Positions 44,567-55,967 of a stretch of 64,000 bases of DNA are shown piece by piece. Positions within the stretch are counted from its first letter, which is position 1. Each line of letters opens with the position of its first letter. The stretch is from NCBI GenBank assembly GCA_029204045.2, contig CM055066.1, positions 17,184,484 through 17,248,483 on the forward strand, given 5' to 3'. This DNA is from Tillandsia leiboldiana (taxonomy: Eukaryota; Streptophyta; Magnoliopsida; Poales; Bromeliaceae). Position numbers and translations under genes: made by a program. The notes beneath the pieces are model-generated. The model was not told the origin of the DNA, did not search any database, and worked only from the letters and a program-made list of their open reading frames with translations.

Positions 44567-44650
44567 GACCGTGTTGGGTTCCGGTCAGACCGTGTTGGGT
44601 TCCGGTCAGACCGTGACGGGTGCCGGTCAGACCGTGTTGGGTTCCGGTCA
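44567..44650 (+). repeat. 21-bp tandem hairpin repeat, four units
   Basis: Units start at 44567, 44588, 44609 and 44630. Each pairs GACCG with CGGTC around GTGTTGGGTTC-like loops (unit three TGACGGGTGC). The LTR at 59356 has a single unit near 62117. Confidence 0.8.
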
Positions 44651-45223
44651 TTTGGACAGTGGAAACACTGAGTTCGAAAGATTGGTGACAGAGCAGGCAG
44701 CACCGGGTTTTATACCGGTTCATTCGATTGAGTTTATTTCGGTCAAATACTTTCATTGTTACACTCGTGCCTGGGGGCCGAGGGTAGACTGATAGTTGAG
44801 TTTAGATCAGTGATAGTATTGTTGAGAGCCGTCTGGTGGACGGTGGTCCCGTGTTGTTGCAAGTACTTTGACCGCTGTGTGAGAGGTTGAGCATCTTGAT
44901 TCTATCCGTTCTGAGAGAGAGCGTGGATTTTGACCATAGCCTGCATGATCCTCTACTCGATAGCGAGCTAGTCCGTTGGGACGCCCTACGTAATTCCTGT
45001 CCGTCATCGGGAGGTGGTTGTAGGTGGATGCAGGTGTGACTGGACCAGATGTGGCAGTCAGCTCGATTGGGTCGTTGGTGCACTTCATGTGCTAGTGGTT
45101 GCATACCACTGTTTGGTTCTCCCCCTTTTGGCCTTTTGTTAGGGGCAGGGTAGCTGTGGAGAGTCTCCAGCTTACCCATTTCTATCTTATGACTTGGGTC
45201 AATTTTTGTCTCTTGAGGACTTG

Positions 45224-45287
45224 GTGGGCAGACCGTCGGGTCTGGCGGTGGTACCCACTGAGAACTCCCTTTTTGGAGTAGTTCTCA
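45224..45287 (+). repeat. LTR hairpins a and b, class-alpha copy
   Basis: GTGGG/CCCAC (45224-45228 and 45254-45258) encloses CAGACC/GGTCTG (45229-45234 and 45239-45244). It is followed by TGAGAACT/AGTTCTCA (45259-45266 and 45280-45287). Confidence 0.75.
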
Positions 45288-45726
45288 CACCCTTTGGGGG
45301 TTTTTCCCCCCTTTTTTCTCTCCTCTCTTTGGTTGTGCAGAGTCTTAGCAGGTGTGGCCGACTCTGCGGTTGTTGATCGTGGCGAGGGAGTCGCGAGCTA
45401 GATCCCTACCCGGCGTTGGAGAGTAGCGGTACCCTTCAGAGGAGATCATCAGTAGATTAGTTGTTTCTTTTTCCTCTTTTGAGAGACTATTGTAGTGAGG
45501 ATATTTTGTATCGAGAGACTGTACACTGTTGTATATATTGGAGTTACCTCTCGGTTGAGTTTAGAGCTTGTACTTGAGGATTTATTATTATTATTATTAT
45601 CTTGGGAGGCAGACAGTGTTGTTTATTTCCAGTTGTACAGTGATTGATTTTAGTTACAGCAGATTTTTATTTATAGCTCTGATATCTGTTTAGTTGTAGC
45701 ACTTTTCTTGCAGGTAGGACGCTTCG

Positions 45727-45785
45727 CCTATGCAGGTTGGCATAGGTGGCGGATCTGTTGGCGGGCCCAGGTCGCAGTTTCGACC
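45727..45785 (+). repeat. Paired terminal hairpins of the LTR 3' end, H copy
   Basis: Hairpin c: CCTATGC/GCATAGG (45727-45733 and 45740-45746). Hairpin d: GGTCG/CGACC (45770-45774 and 45781-45785). GGCGGATCTG lies between them. Confidence 0.75.
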
Positions 45786-45798
45786 CCGAGGCGTGACA

Positions 45799-45994
45799 GA
45801 ATCAATGACGAACGCCCTTACCCAGCAGGACCGTCTGATTGAAGAATCTTCGCAATTGAGATTGGAGGTAGTACCAGCGGGTACGGTCGCACAGCTCTTG
45901 ACCCTGGTGGTTAGACCTACCCTGCTGGATAGGATTCTGAAAGGACAATCGACCGATGGCCAGCTACAACTGGTGCGAGACAGAATACCCTCGG
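45799..45994 (+). pseudogene. pol: Gypsy pol fragment between RNase H and integrase
   Basis: The frame encodes RLIEESSQLRLEVVPAGTVA and then LLTLVVRPTLLDRI, closely matching E1 (LGLEVVPAGTVAQLLTLVV). It begins at the H LTR end and stops at a copia LTR fragment at 45995. It is a target piece from a different gypsy copy than H. Confidence 0.85.
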
Positions 45995-47016
45995 AGCTTC
46001 TTCATCTTCAATCTTCAAGACTTAAACACTTTCACGAAATACGCCAAAACTAAAATCCTTAACAGAATCCACGACGTCTGACCGAATCCACGGTCCCACC
46101 AGGTAGTACGTCTCGATCACACGAACGTACCTCCCTCCGAATCCACGAGAGCGGTAGCACCTTGAATCCACAAGGCCACGCGAATCCACGCGCCGATTTT
46201 GGAAAAAATCATTGTTTTGTTGGTGGTGATGATCCGCCGAATACTTAGATTAAAGATAGATCGGAAATGCCATCTAAGTATTCATTAATTTGATTCTACT
46301 CAAAGTCTGAGTATGAAAACCTAGAATCAAATTAATTAATATAGATGAAGAAACATAGAATTAAATCTAGTAATTTCCTTTCTTCTCTATATGTGGATCT
46401 TATAAGTTTTTTTCTCCGTTAATATTTTTCCGTCATTTCCCGGAGTATAAAACTTATCGTGGATTACCCTAAAAGATACAATTAGGGTTTACTTATAGGT
46501 TAGAAACCATTGGAAGAGGATAAGAATCAAAAACTGAATGTAACAGAATTTTTCCCGCACGACGGTCCGGACTGGATTAGGCTCGTTCAGGACTGCCGTT
46601 GTTTTTCAGAGAATTCCTGAAAAATCAAGTTTCGGGGTCCGGAACGAAATCCTACGGTCCGAACTGTTCATGCGATTTCAGCAAACTCCACGTTCGGGGT
46701 CCGGAACGAAACAGGGATGTTCAGGACTGGATTTGTGCATGAACCAACCAACGTTCGGGGTCCGTACTGTAGTCCCCTGTTCCAGATCCTGAACATATAC
46801 CATGTCTAGTTTTTGATTTTTATGCGATTAAAAATCCATCCAGGCGTTTCTACATTATAAGAAGTATTCAGATCACCAGGATTGTTTAGTTAAACTTACC
46901 TGATCCTTTTGAATTCTTCTTTCTTGATATTGAGGTATTTGATTCAAGCTTCTTCATGTTCAATCTTCAAGACTTAAACACTTTTACGAAATACGCCAAA
47001 ACTAAAATCCTTAACA
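45995..47016 (-). mobile_element. Sirevirus-like copia LTR, minus strand, with duplicated 70-bp end
   Basis: 46065-47016 read in reverse starts TGTTAAGGATTTTAGTTTTGG and matches the LTR at 47932 with many changes. It is cut off at GAATCCACGACGTC before its 3' end. Directly left, 45995-46064 repeats the first 70 bp of the same LTR in the same orientation. Both sides are gypsy pol/gag pieces. An older, diverged relative of the copia element at 47932. Confidence 0.8.
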
Positions 47017-47480
47017 TCCCCCACCCCGGCAGCTTCGGGGCCCGTACCCGGAGCGACTGCGGGAGACTCGGCAAGAGAGGCGGCGACGACCCCCACTCTC
47101 GGGAGTACCACAGCTGCAGGAGGGGCTACAGATCAGCGAACTGAACGTGAACGAGTTAGGACGAACCTGGCAGAGTTCAAAAAGTACGATCCGCCCATCT
47201 TTGAGGGAGAAACGACCGACCCCTGGGTCGTAGAAAAATGGGTGTATACCATGGAAAAGCTTTTTGAAGACCTATTGATGGAGGAACATGAACGGGTCCC
47301 CTTAGCCGTCCACTTTCTTGAAGGGAACGCCCGCATTTGGTGGAAGACGGTACGTCCGGACCCGTCTACGAGCGCTCCACTACCGTCGTGGTCAACGTTC
47401 AGGGAGGAACTGTTTGGAGCGTTCTTTTCCAACAGTGTTAAACGACAGATGAAGGACGACCTCAAACACATTAAACAAGG
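47017..47480 (+). pseudogene. gag: Gypsy gag fragment
   Basis: The open frame carries the Retrotrans_gag domain (YDPPIFEGETTDPWVVEKW, VPLAVHFLEGNARIWWKTVR, FSNSVKRQMKDDLKHIKQG). It opens at the copia LTR border and runs straight into reverse-transcriptase sequence at about 47480. The nucleocapsid and protease are deleted. Confidence 0.85.
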
Positions 47481-47931
47481 TCACCATTAAGAATAAATAC
47501 CCCCTGCCGAGGATCGACGATCTATTCGACCAATTACAAGGGGCAACAGTGTTCTCAAAGATCGATCTGTAGTCCGGCTACCACCAGCTCAGAGTTAGGG
47601 GTGAGGACGTCCCCAAAACGGCCTTCCAGACACGCTACGGCCACTACGAATTCACGATAATGCCGTTCGGGCTCACTAATGCCCCAGCGGTATTTATGGA
47701 CATGATGAACAGGGTGTTCAAACCCTTCTTGGATTTATTCATAGTGGTCTTCATTGATGATATCCTCATCTACTCACGTATAGATGAGGAACATGAGGAG
47801 CACCTACGTATAGTCCTTCAGACCCTCCGGGATAAAAAACTCTACGCCAAACTCAAAAAGTGTGAGTTTTGGCTCCGCGAGGTGGACTTTTTGGGGCACA
47901 TCGTTTCGGTGTCTGGGATTGCAGTGGACCC
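47474..47931 (+). pseudogene. pol: Gypsy reverse-transcriptase fragment
   Basis: It encodes TIKNKYPLPRIDDLFDQLQG, a TAG at 47570-47572 after KIDL, RYGHYEFTIMPFGLTNAP, the VVFIDDILIYS active site and FWLREVDFLGHIV. It is cut at 47931 by the copia element. It is joined to gag at AACAAGGT, a sequence expected in both parents. Confidence 0.88.
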
Positions 47932-49262
47932 TGTTAAGGATTTTGTTTTGGCATATTTCATGAAAATGGTTAAGTCTTGAAGATTGAAGATAAAGGAACG
48001 TGGATCATATACCTCAATCTCAAGCAAGAAGAATTCAAAAGGATCAGGTACGTTTAACTAAATATTTTTGGTGATCCGAATACTTCGTATAGTGTAGAAA
48101 CACTTGGATGAATTTTTAATTGCATAAAAATCAAAAACTGTTCATGGGACATGTTCAGGATCCGGATCAGGCACGGCAGTCCGGATCCCGAACCATGTTT
48201 GTTCATATGCAAATCCAGTCCGGATCCAAGCCATTTCTGATTCGGACCCCGAACATGGGTTTTGCTGAAATGTATGAACAGTCCGGATCCAAGTCATTTC
48301 TGATCCGGACCCCGAACATGGGTTTTGCTGAGATGTATGAACAGTCCGGATCAGGCATTTCAGTCCGGACCCCGAACGTCTGTTTTTCTGGAAATAGTCT
48401 GTCTCGTTACGACAGTCCGGACCGCCTTAATTCCAGTCCGGACCGTCGTCCTGTAAAATTCCAGAAAAGGTTAGTTTTTTATTCTTATCCTCTTCCAACG
48501 GTTTCTAACCAATAAATAAACCCTGATTCATTTTTCTAGGGAAAGCCGAATAAATCAAATTACGGCCATAAAAAGAAAAATCCACCTATAGAGAAGAAAG
48601 AAAATTAATAGATTTAATCCTATGTTTCTTCATCTATATTGATTGATTTGATTCTAGGTTTTCATACTCATATTTTGAGTAGAATCAAATCAATGAATAC
48701 TTAGATGGTATTTCCGATCTATTTCTAATCTAAGTATTCGGCGGATCATCACCACCCAAAAAACAACGATTTCCCAAATCGGTGCGTGGACTCGCGTGGC
48801 CTTGTGGATTCAAGGTGCTACCGCTTTCGTGGATTCGGAGCGAGGTACGTTCGTGGATTCGAGACGTACTACTGGGTGAAGACCGTGGATTCGGTCGGAC
48901 GTCGTGGATTCGACGTTGGACGCCGTGGACTCGGCGTTGGACGCTAATCGTGGATTCGAGCAGCGTTGTGGAGCGAGCGGAGAAGATCTACTAGGAGCGT
49001 ATGGAAAAAGGTCGAGTCGTCTGTGAGTACGGTATATCACCTTTGTACGTGTTATAATTCTAGTGGATTTCGCCGTGTTATCGGTCCCGTGGTTTTGTAC
49101 TCCAGTGTTGGAGTTTTCCACGTAAAAATCTTGCGTGTTATATTTTCATTTCCGCATTGGGTTTTATTACGCAACGATTTTTGAGTGTTTATTGTTTACA
49201 CCTATTCACCCCCCTCTAGGTGTTTTTTTCCCTATTTAGACCATTATTTACACAGCCCGACA
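47932..49262 (+). repeat. Copia 5' LTR, 1331 bp
   Basis: From TGTTAAGGATTTTG to GCCCGACA. At 48150-48450 it has many TCCGGAC/GATCCGGA motifs, then the promoter region and repeated GTGGATTCG units (48830-48960). The TATA position reads AATAAATA (48511-48518) versus TATAAATA in the 3' LTR. Confidence 0.92.
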
Positions 49263-49264
49263 AG

Positions 49265-49276
49265 TGGTATCAGAGC
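49265..49276 (+). other. Copia primer-binding site (tRNA-iMet)
   Basis: TGGTATCAGAGC, two bases after the LTR end. Confidence 0.95.
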
Positions 49277-49295
49277 GGAAATAGGGTTGTAAACA

Positions 49296-51300
49296 ATGGC
49301 TGAAGGTGGAAACATCAACAGACCCCCGTTCTTCGATGGAACAAATTATGCCTACTGGAAAGTACGGATGAAAGCATTTCTTACATCCATCGACGAAAGG
49401 GTGTGGCAATCAATTGAGTTAGGATGGTTTAATCCAACTGAAATTATTGTTGATATTCTCACCATCAAACCTATGTCGAAATGGACCAAGGAAGAGATAG
49501 ACTTATCTTCTTACAATGGCAAAGTAATTAACGCTTTATTTAATGCATTGTCACAAACAGAATTCTCTCGCGTCTCGGCATGTGAGATTGCGAAAGAAAT
49601 CTGGGATGTTCTTCAAGTTACACATGAGGGAACTAACCTTGTGAAGATTCAAAAGCTGCAAATGCTTACGAGCAGATTTGACTCTATTTTCATGGCAGAA
49701 AATGAATCATTCACAGACTACTATACACGATTGCAAGACATCGTAAACACATGTGCTAACTTGGGAGAGAAGATTCTAGAATTTAAAATTGTAAGAAAGA
49801 TCTTAAGAACTCTTCCTGAATGATTTCGTTCCAAGGTTACGGCCATTGAAACTATTAAACACCCGGACGAAATCCGTGTAGAAGAATTAGTTGGTTCATT
49901 ACAAACATATGAAATGACATTTCCTACTAACTATTCTTCTGGAAAAGCATCTACTTCTAAGTCTTCAGGTTTTTCTTTGAAAACTACAAAAGAAGAAGAC
50001 GCGGATTCATCCTCCTCAGGCGATGACGAGAACCTATCTATGGAGGACTTTGAGAAGCAGCTTGCTCTCTTGACAAGAAATTTTCGCCGAAACTTTCGAG
50101 GGGGTAATTCAAGTAAAACTTTATCCTCCGGAAAGTGGAAGAAATGCAAAGGTTTTTCAAGCCAAAAGTCAAGAAAGCAAGAAAGTTTTTCAAAGGATAA
50201 GAAAAGCTCAGAAGGACAAGTCCAATGCTTCAAGTGCCGAGGATACGGCCATATCTCAACGGAGTGTCCAAATAAGAATCCGTCCAAGAAGAAGGCGATG
50301 CAAGCCGTCACTTGAGATGACACCTCAACGACAAATGAGTCATCTTCAAGTGATGAAGAGAACAACGCAACGGCATTCCACGCGTCCACATCTTCACCCT
50401 TCATATGCTTAATAGCAAGTACATCCGATTCATTGTCCAACTTCTCCCAGGTTGAAAAAACTGCAACGGACGACGAATCGAGTAACTCTGAAGGTGAAGA
50501 TTTTGCTCTAGCCTACCACAGACTTTTGAGGGATTCAAAGAAACTGGCTAAGCAAAATAAGAGTTTGAGAGGGAGATTGCAGGATCTCAAAGAAGAAGTA
50601 AAAAGGCCAACTTCTCTCTCAAACGCTCTTGAAGCGGAAAGGGATAATCTGATTAAAGTAAATGTTTCCCTTCAAGTGTCCAATGAGCATTTCGAGAAGA
50701 ATTATGTAGATATGGTGAATAAAGCAAATTACTTCTTGAAGCTCTACGGCGAGGCTCGACAGGAAAAAATGGAAATGACAGAGACCATTTTCCAACTCAA
50801 GGATGATTTAAAGCAATTCTCTTCTGGAAGGAGCAAGTTGGATAAATTACTTGGTCTTGGTCAAACAAATCGGTTCGGCCTCGGATACACTCGAACTGGA
50901 GACAGTCCTAGTTCGAGTGGGACAGTGTTTGTGCCTCAGTCGGTATCTCCTCCTCCGACACCGGAATTCACGACAAGCAACGACAACAAGCCTACTTCAC
51001 CCTCTTCGGGATCATCAAGTTCAAAGGTATGTTTTCGTTGTGGTTTTGCAGGGCACATTCGAAGAAATTGCAAGAATGGAGCGCAAAGATCAAATCAAGT
51101 ACATCTTGCAACTACTACCAATGAGTTGACTCCCCGGAAATCAAAGAAGGATCTTTCAAAAGGAAAGAACATTGGTAGTACATCAAACAAGACGACGACG
51201 TCAAGGAAAAGCGATGGATCAATCAAGACCCTTTCACCGAAGGTATCAACTTCACAATCATTTCCGACGTACTTCAAAATTCAAAAGGTTTGGGTACGCA
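49296..51300 (+). pseudogene. gag: Copia gag with two in-frame stops
   Basis: ATG at 49296, 20 bp after the primer-binding site. The N-terminal 175 codons carry the copia gag domain (FFDGTNYAYWKVRMKAFL, WDVLQVTHEGT). A TGA at 49821-49823 interrupts it. The frame resumes with a Ser/Lys-rich region and a CCHC knuckle (CFKCRGYGHISTEC, about 50227-50268), then a second TGA near 50314. The same frame continues through a coiled coil (50500-50830) to a second knuckle (CFRCGFAGHIRRNC, about 51030-51071). A frameshift near 51310 separates it from protease. Both stops could be single transitions. Confidence 0.88.
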
Positions 51301-51316
51301 AAGGTGAAATTTTCCC

Positions 51317-54300
51317 TTGTCTTGTTGTTCATACTTCTTTACACGTTATGATAATTCGTCTTGGTATTTGGATAGTGGTTGTTCCCGTCACATGACCGGT
51401 GACAAAAACTGTTTTCAAACTTTAGAGAAAATCTCCGGAGGACATGTTGTTTTCGGAGACGGTCGTTCTTCCAAAATTGTTGGAAAGGGAACAATCGCTA
51501 TTCCAGAAGGCCCGGTTTTGAACAATGTTTTATTTGTTGAAGGCCTAAAGACTAACATCATTAGTATAAGTCAACTTTGTGACAATGGGTTCTCAGTTAA
51601 TTTTTCTTCTGTAGAATGTGTTGTAACTGATAAGGACCAGGTATTCTTTTTAAAAGGGGTTAGATCGGAAAATAATTGCTATGTTATTTCAAACAAAGTT
51701 TCTGAAAAATGTAACCTAGTTTCTTTGGATAATGAAACTGTTTGGCATGAAAGACTTGGTCACATGAATTTTAAAGAACTAGCAAGGATTTCAAATAAGA
51801 ACATGGTTAAGGGGGTTCCTAAATTTTTATTTAAAGAAAACATTGTGTGTGGTGGTTGTCAAAAGGGAAAACAATCAAGAGTTGCACACAAGAACTTGAA
51901 CCACGTCGGTACCAAACGGCCCTTGGAATTACTGCATATGGATTTAATGGGGCCGATTCGTCAAACATCTTTGAAAGGTAAATGGTATATTTTTCTTTTG
52001 GTTGATGATTTCTCTAGGTATTCTTGGGTAAATTTTTTAAAAGAGAAAGCAGATACTTTCGACTCATTTCATGAGGTTTGTCATCGTATTATGAATGAAA
52101 GAAATGAAAAGATCGTTTGTGTTCGAAGTGATAGAGGTGGAGAATTCATTAATTCAAAATTTATTGATTTTTGCACTTCCAATGGGATAAAACATGAATT
52201 CTCAGCACCCTATACACCTCAGCAGAATGGTGTTGTTGAGCGCAAAAACAGGGTTGTTCAAGAGATGGCGCGTGTGATGCTTCATAGCCGGAATTTACCG
52301 TTATATTTTTGGGCTGAAGCTGTGAACACCGCCGTCTATGTAATTAATCGAGTGTATTTGCGCCCTGGAACTTTAAATACACCAAATGAGCTGTGGTTTA
52401 GTAGAAAACCAAATATCAAATACTTTCGTATCTTTGGGAGTCGATGTTTTATTCTGCGTGATCGCGAAAACCTTGGTAAGTTCGACTCTCGAAGCGACGA
52501 AGGGATTTTCATGGGTTATTCTACTAATAGTAGAGCATATCGGGTATTTAACTTGGAATCTAAAACGATGATAGAATCTATAAATGTTAAAGTAGATGAA
52601 GCTTTCCACTTTGCATCTGATAAATCTACCCTTGATATGTCTCTAGATGATGATACTCCTGTAAATGCATCTTCTCGTAATAACTCTTTCAATAAAGTTG
52701 ATGCATCTAATGGTTCTTCAAGTTTATCTAATGCGCAGGAATTATAACATGTACCTCCGACTACTCCGTTACCGCAAACGTTACGCATCTCCAAGGATCA
52801 TCCGGAATCTAACATTATTGGAGACCCACAAAAAGGAGTTAGAACTCGGAGACAGTTGGTTTGTGTAGTCGCATGCTACGTCTCCATGATTGAACCAAAG
52901 AACATCGATGAAGCTCTTCAGGATGACTACTGGATTGAAGCTATGCAGGAAGAGCTCCATCAGTTCGAACGAAACAAAGTCTGGGAATTAACGAAGCCTC
53001 TGAAGCAACACAACGTGATTGGTACTAAATGGATTTTCAAGAATAAGATGAACGAGGATGGTACCATCATCAGGAATAAAGCACGCTTAGTTGCTCAAGG
53101 CTACTCTCAAATAGAAGGTATAGACTTTGATGAAACGTTCGCCCCGGTAGCTAGACTCGAGTCCATTCGTATCTTATTCGCGATTGCTTGTCATTTTAAA
53201 ATAAAGTTATTTCAAATGGACGTTAAGAGCGCGTTTTTAAATGGGTTTTTAAACGAGGAAGTTTATGTGGCTCAACCGAAAGGTTTTGTAGACTATAAAC
53301 AACCTAACCATGTTTTTCGTTTGAAAAAGGCTCTTTACAGTCTAAAACAAGCACCACGAGCATGGTACGAAAGGCTAACAAAGCACCTATTAGAAAAGGG
53401 CTATACTCGAGGGGGAGCTGACCGGACTCTCTTTGTGAAGCATTATCAGGATAATTTCATTGTGGCACAAATCTATGTCGATGACATTGTATTTGGTGCA
53501 ACTAGAGACAATGATGCTTCTAAATTCGCTGAAACCATGGAAAGCGAATTTGAGATGTCAATGATGGGCGAACTGACATACTTTCTTGGATTGCAAGCGA
53601 AACAAAATGATGATGGCATCCATTTGTGTCAATCCAAGTATGCAAGGGAGTTGGTGAAGAAATTCGATTTAGAAAACTCTAAAGATTTTTCGACTCCTAT
53701 GGGAACTAGCAACAAGGGATTAGGAAGTGAATCTCTTAGTGAGAGTGTAGACGAGAAGCTTTATCGCAGCATGATTGGAAGTCTAGTTTACCTCACGGCT
53801 AGTCGCCCGGATATATCCTTTAGTGTTGGGATTTGCGCGAGATATCAATCAGCACCAAAGGAGGATCACCTGAAAGCGGTAAAAGGATCATCCGGTACAT
53901 CAAAGGTACACTGAATTTCGGAATTTGGTATCCTATGGGAACAAGTCTTGATATTATTGGATATTCAGATGCCGATTGGGCAGGATCTGTGGATGATCGG
54001 AAAAGTACGAGTGCTTCATGTTTTTATCTTGGCCATTGCCTTGTTGCATGGCATAGTAAAAAGCAAAACTGCATTGCACTCTCGACCGCCGAAGCAGAAT
54101 ATATTTCAGCAGGTAGTTGTTCAATCCAACTCATTTGGATGAAAAGCGTGTTGAGCGACTTCCGAATTTCAGCAGCTTCGGTAACGATTCTTTGTGACAA
54201 CACAAGTGCTATAAACATTTCCAAAAACTCTGTGTTGTACTCGAGAACAAAACACATTGAACTTAGATATCATTTTCTAAGAGAGCTAGTTGAGTCAAAT

Positions 54301-54420
54301 ATTCTTCAACTTTCCTACATTTCAACTGAGGATCAATTAGCTGACATTTTAACAAAACCTTTGGATCAAAAACGATTTATTCATTTGCGTAAAGCAATTG
54401 GAATGCTTTCCTTGAAATAA
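51317..54420 (+). pseudogene. pol: Copia pol (protease, integrase, reverse transcriptase, RNase H)
   Basis: Domains in copia order: protease (SWYLDSGCSRHMTG, about 51360-51400), pre-integrase zinc domain (VWHERLGHMNF...CGGCQKGKQ), integrase core with D-D-E (HMDLMGP, VRSDRGGEF, NGVVERKNR), reverse transcriptase (KARLVAQGYSQ, QMDVKSAFLNG, IYVDDIVFG near 53474) and RNase H (YSDADWAGS, LSTAEAEYI, KHIELRYHFLRE). A TAA at 52745-52747 lies between integrase and reverse transcriptase, with the frame continuing. A one-base loss near 53880 shifts RNase H. Apart from these, the reading is well kept, in line with a fairly young element. Confidence 0.93.
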
Positions 54421-55352
54421 TCTCCTTTTGAAACCAATGCTTAGGTTAGGTTTTTGTTTTTGTGTTTTTGTTCATTATCTATGCTTAGACATAGAACATT
54501 AATTGAGCATGTGTATTATTGACTTTAATAGCATCCTTTCGTTTATTTAGAAATTTATTATGCTTTGGATATCATAATAATTCATTTGATGCAATGATCA
54601 TTTATGTCAATTAAATCATCTTTGTTTTGATCAAAGTCAATTTCTCTCTCAATGATCTCTTGGTATAGTTTTTATCTTATTTGACTATTTAGTCGAGTAT
54701 GAAATTGAGATCAATTTTTGGTTGAATACTTTATTTTTTAAATAATTGATAGCCATTTGAGGGGGAGTCAATGAAAAAATGTTATGCTCAAAAGATGTGG
54801 AAAGAGTTACATCCCAATGAGGAGTGTGAAAACTACCACCACATGGAGGAAAGAGCTACCACCTCGGTCGTCCGAGTACTGTGTGCAGCTACCACATGTA
54901 TACCAAGCATGGTTTTTCATGATTGATTAGATAAAATACTTTTTGGAATACTTGACTCTGTCAAATTCCAAGGTTGGTATAAGGTGGGGATTTTAGTGAA
55001 AAATGCTCAAAGAGCCACTCCTTATAATAAATTGACTAGATACATTATCTAACTTATCTGGGATTTCAAACATCTATTGATCTTGGTATTTCATTTTCTT
55101 TACCAAATTGATGATTTGATAAAGGCATTACTCATAAGATCATGTTAGATGTGATTGAAGTTGTTCAACTTTAAGGGATTTAATTTTTATAAATTTTCGT
55201 TTCATTTGTTGGATATTGTTGGTAGATTTTGCATAATCTATTTCTTGTTGTATGAAACGATGATTTTCATTTAAAGTTGATACACAAAAGTGCTTACAAT
55301 CTTTTCCTGGATTTTCTAGAATTTTTTTGGAATTTTTGTGAAGAAAAAGTTT
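54421..55352 (+). other. Copia non-coding spacer after pol
   Basis: AT-rich with no ORF over 60 codons on plus. It contains a polypurine-like TTGAGGGGGAGT (54757-54768), one of several such tracts typical of Sireviruses. Nothing else recognised. Confidence 0.5.
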
Positions 55353-55470
55353 GAAGCCGATCCGGACTGGACAAGCCGATCCGGATCCCAAACGCAGGTA
55401 TTTCCTGCGGGTAGCCGATCCGGACTGGATTCACGATCCGATCCGGACCGCGGCTAGGGTTTTATATAGA
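55353..55470 (+). promoter_or_regulatory. Candidate internal promoter of the envelope-position ORF
   Basis: Four GATCCGGA motifs (55359, 55378, 55417, 55440), the motif type that fills the LTR upstream of its TATA box, are followed by TTTATATAGA (TATA at 55463-55468). A CT-rich leader starts near 55490. The motif array plus TATA repeats the LTR promoter layout ahead of a separate ORF. Confidence 0.55.
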
Positions 55471-55585
55471 ACAAAAGGGTTTTGATTTCTTTTTTCTTCA
55501 ATCTTTTGTTCCTAAGTCTCCAGAGCTTCTCTCTCTAGAATTCATCCATTTTGGAGGCTTCCAAACTCAAGTTCTTCGATTCTAA

Positions 55586-55967
55586 GTAAGTTTTCTTGAT
55601 CAAAATCTCGTTTTTTCACAGTTTTTCATGTTTTTCCTCAAAACGTGATGAAAATTTTGTATCTTTTTCGTTTTGGATTGGTTTTTGATCAAATTTTTTT
55701 TGAAATAAGAACTCTGGGTAGATTAGTTTTGATTATATGCTAGGTATTCTCCTGATTAACGAATTTTTAGGCTTCGATTTCTAAAATTTTGGTTTTAGGG
55801 CATATAATAGGAAATTTTGAAAATCATGGGATTGATCTATTTTTAAAATTCTTTTGGTAAAACTAATTTGATACCTAGTCTCTCTACACGACAATGATTG
55901 TTCAGGTACAATTTTTCTAATTTTTGAAAATAAAAATTTTTTCGTGTTCTTGAGTTGTTGCTCACAG
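55586..55967 (+). other. Candidate 5'-UTR intron
   Basis: Donor TCTAA|GTAAGT at 55586, T-rich interior, acceptor TTGCTCACAG| ending at 55967, 23 bp before the ORF start. 382 nt. Predicted by eye only. Confidence 0.4.

Larger units (their letters stand above)
41648..45798 (+). mobile_element. Element H 3' LTR (class alpha), complete, 4151 bp
   Basis: It runs from TGTGAGGACCGG to CGAGGCGTGACA and is the most complete alpha LTR here. It holds the GC-rich block, TATA box (42674-42680), leader blocks, the 21-bp hairpin array (44567-44650), hairpins a and b (45224-45287) and terminal hairpins (45727-45785). The right flank is GAATC within another gypsy pol gene. No protein is encoded; ORFs at 41785-42761 are in the GC-rich block. 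Confidence 0.88.
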
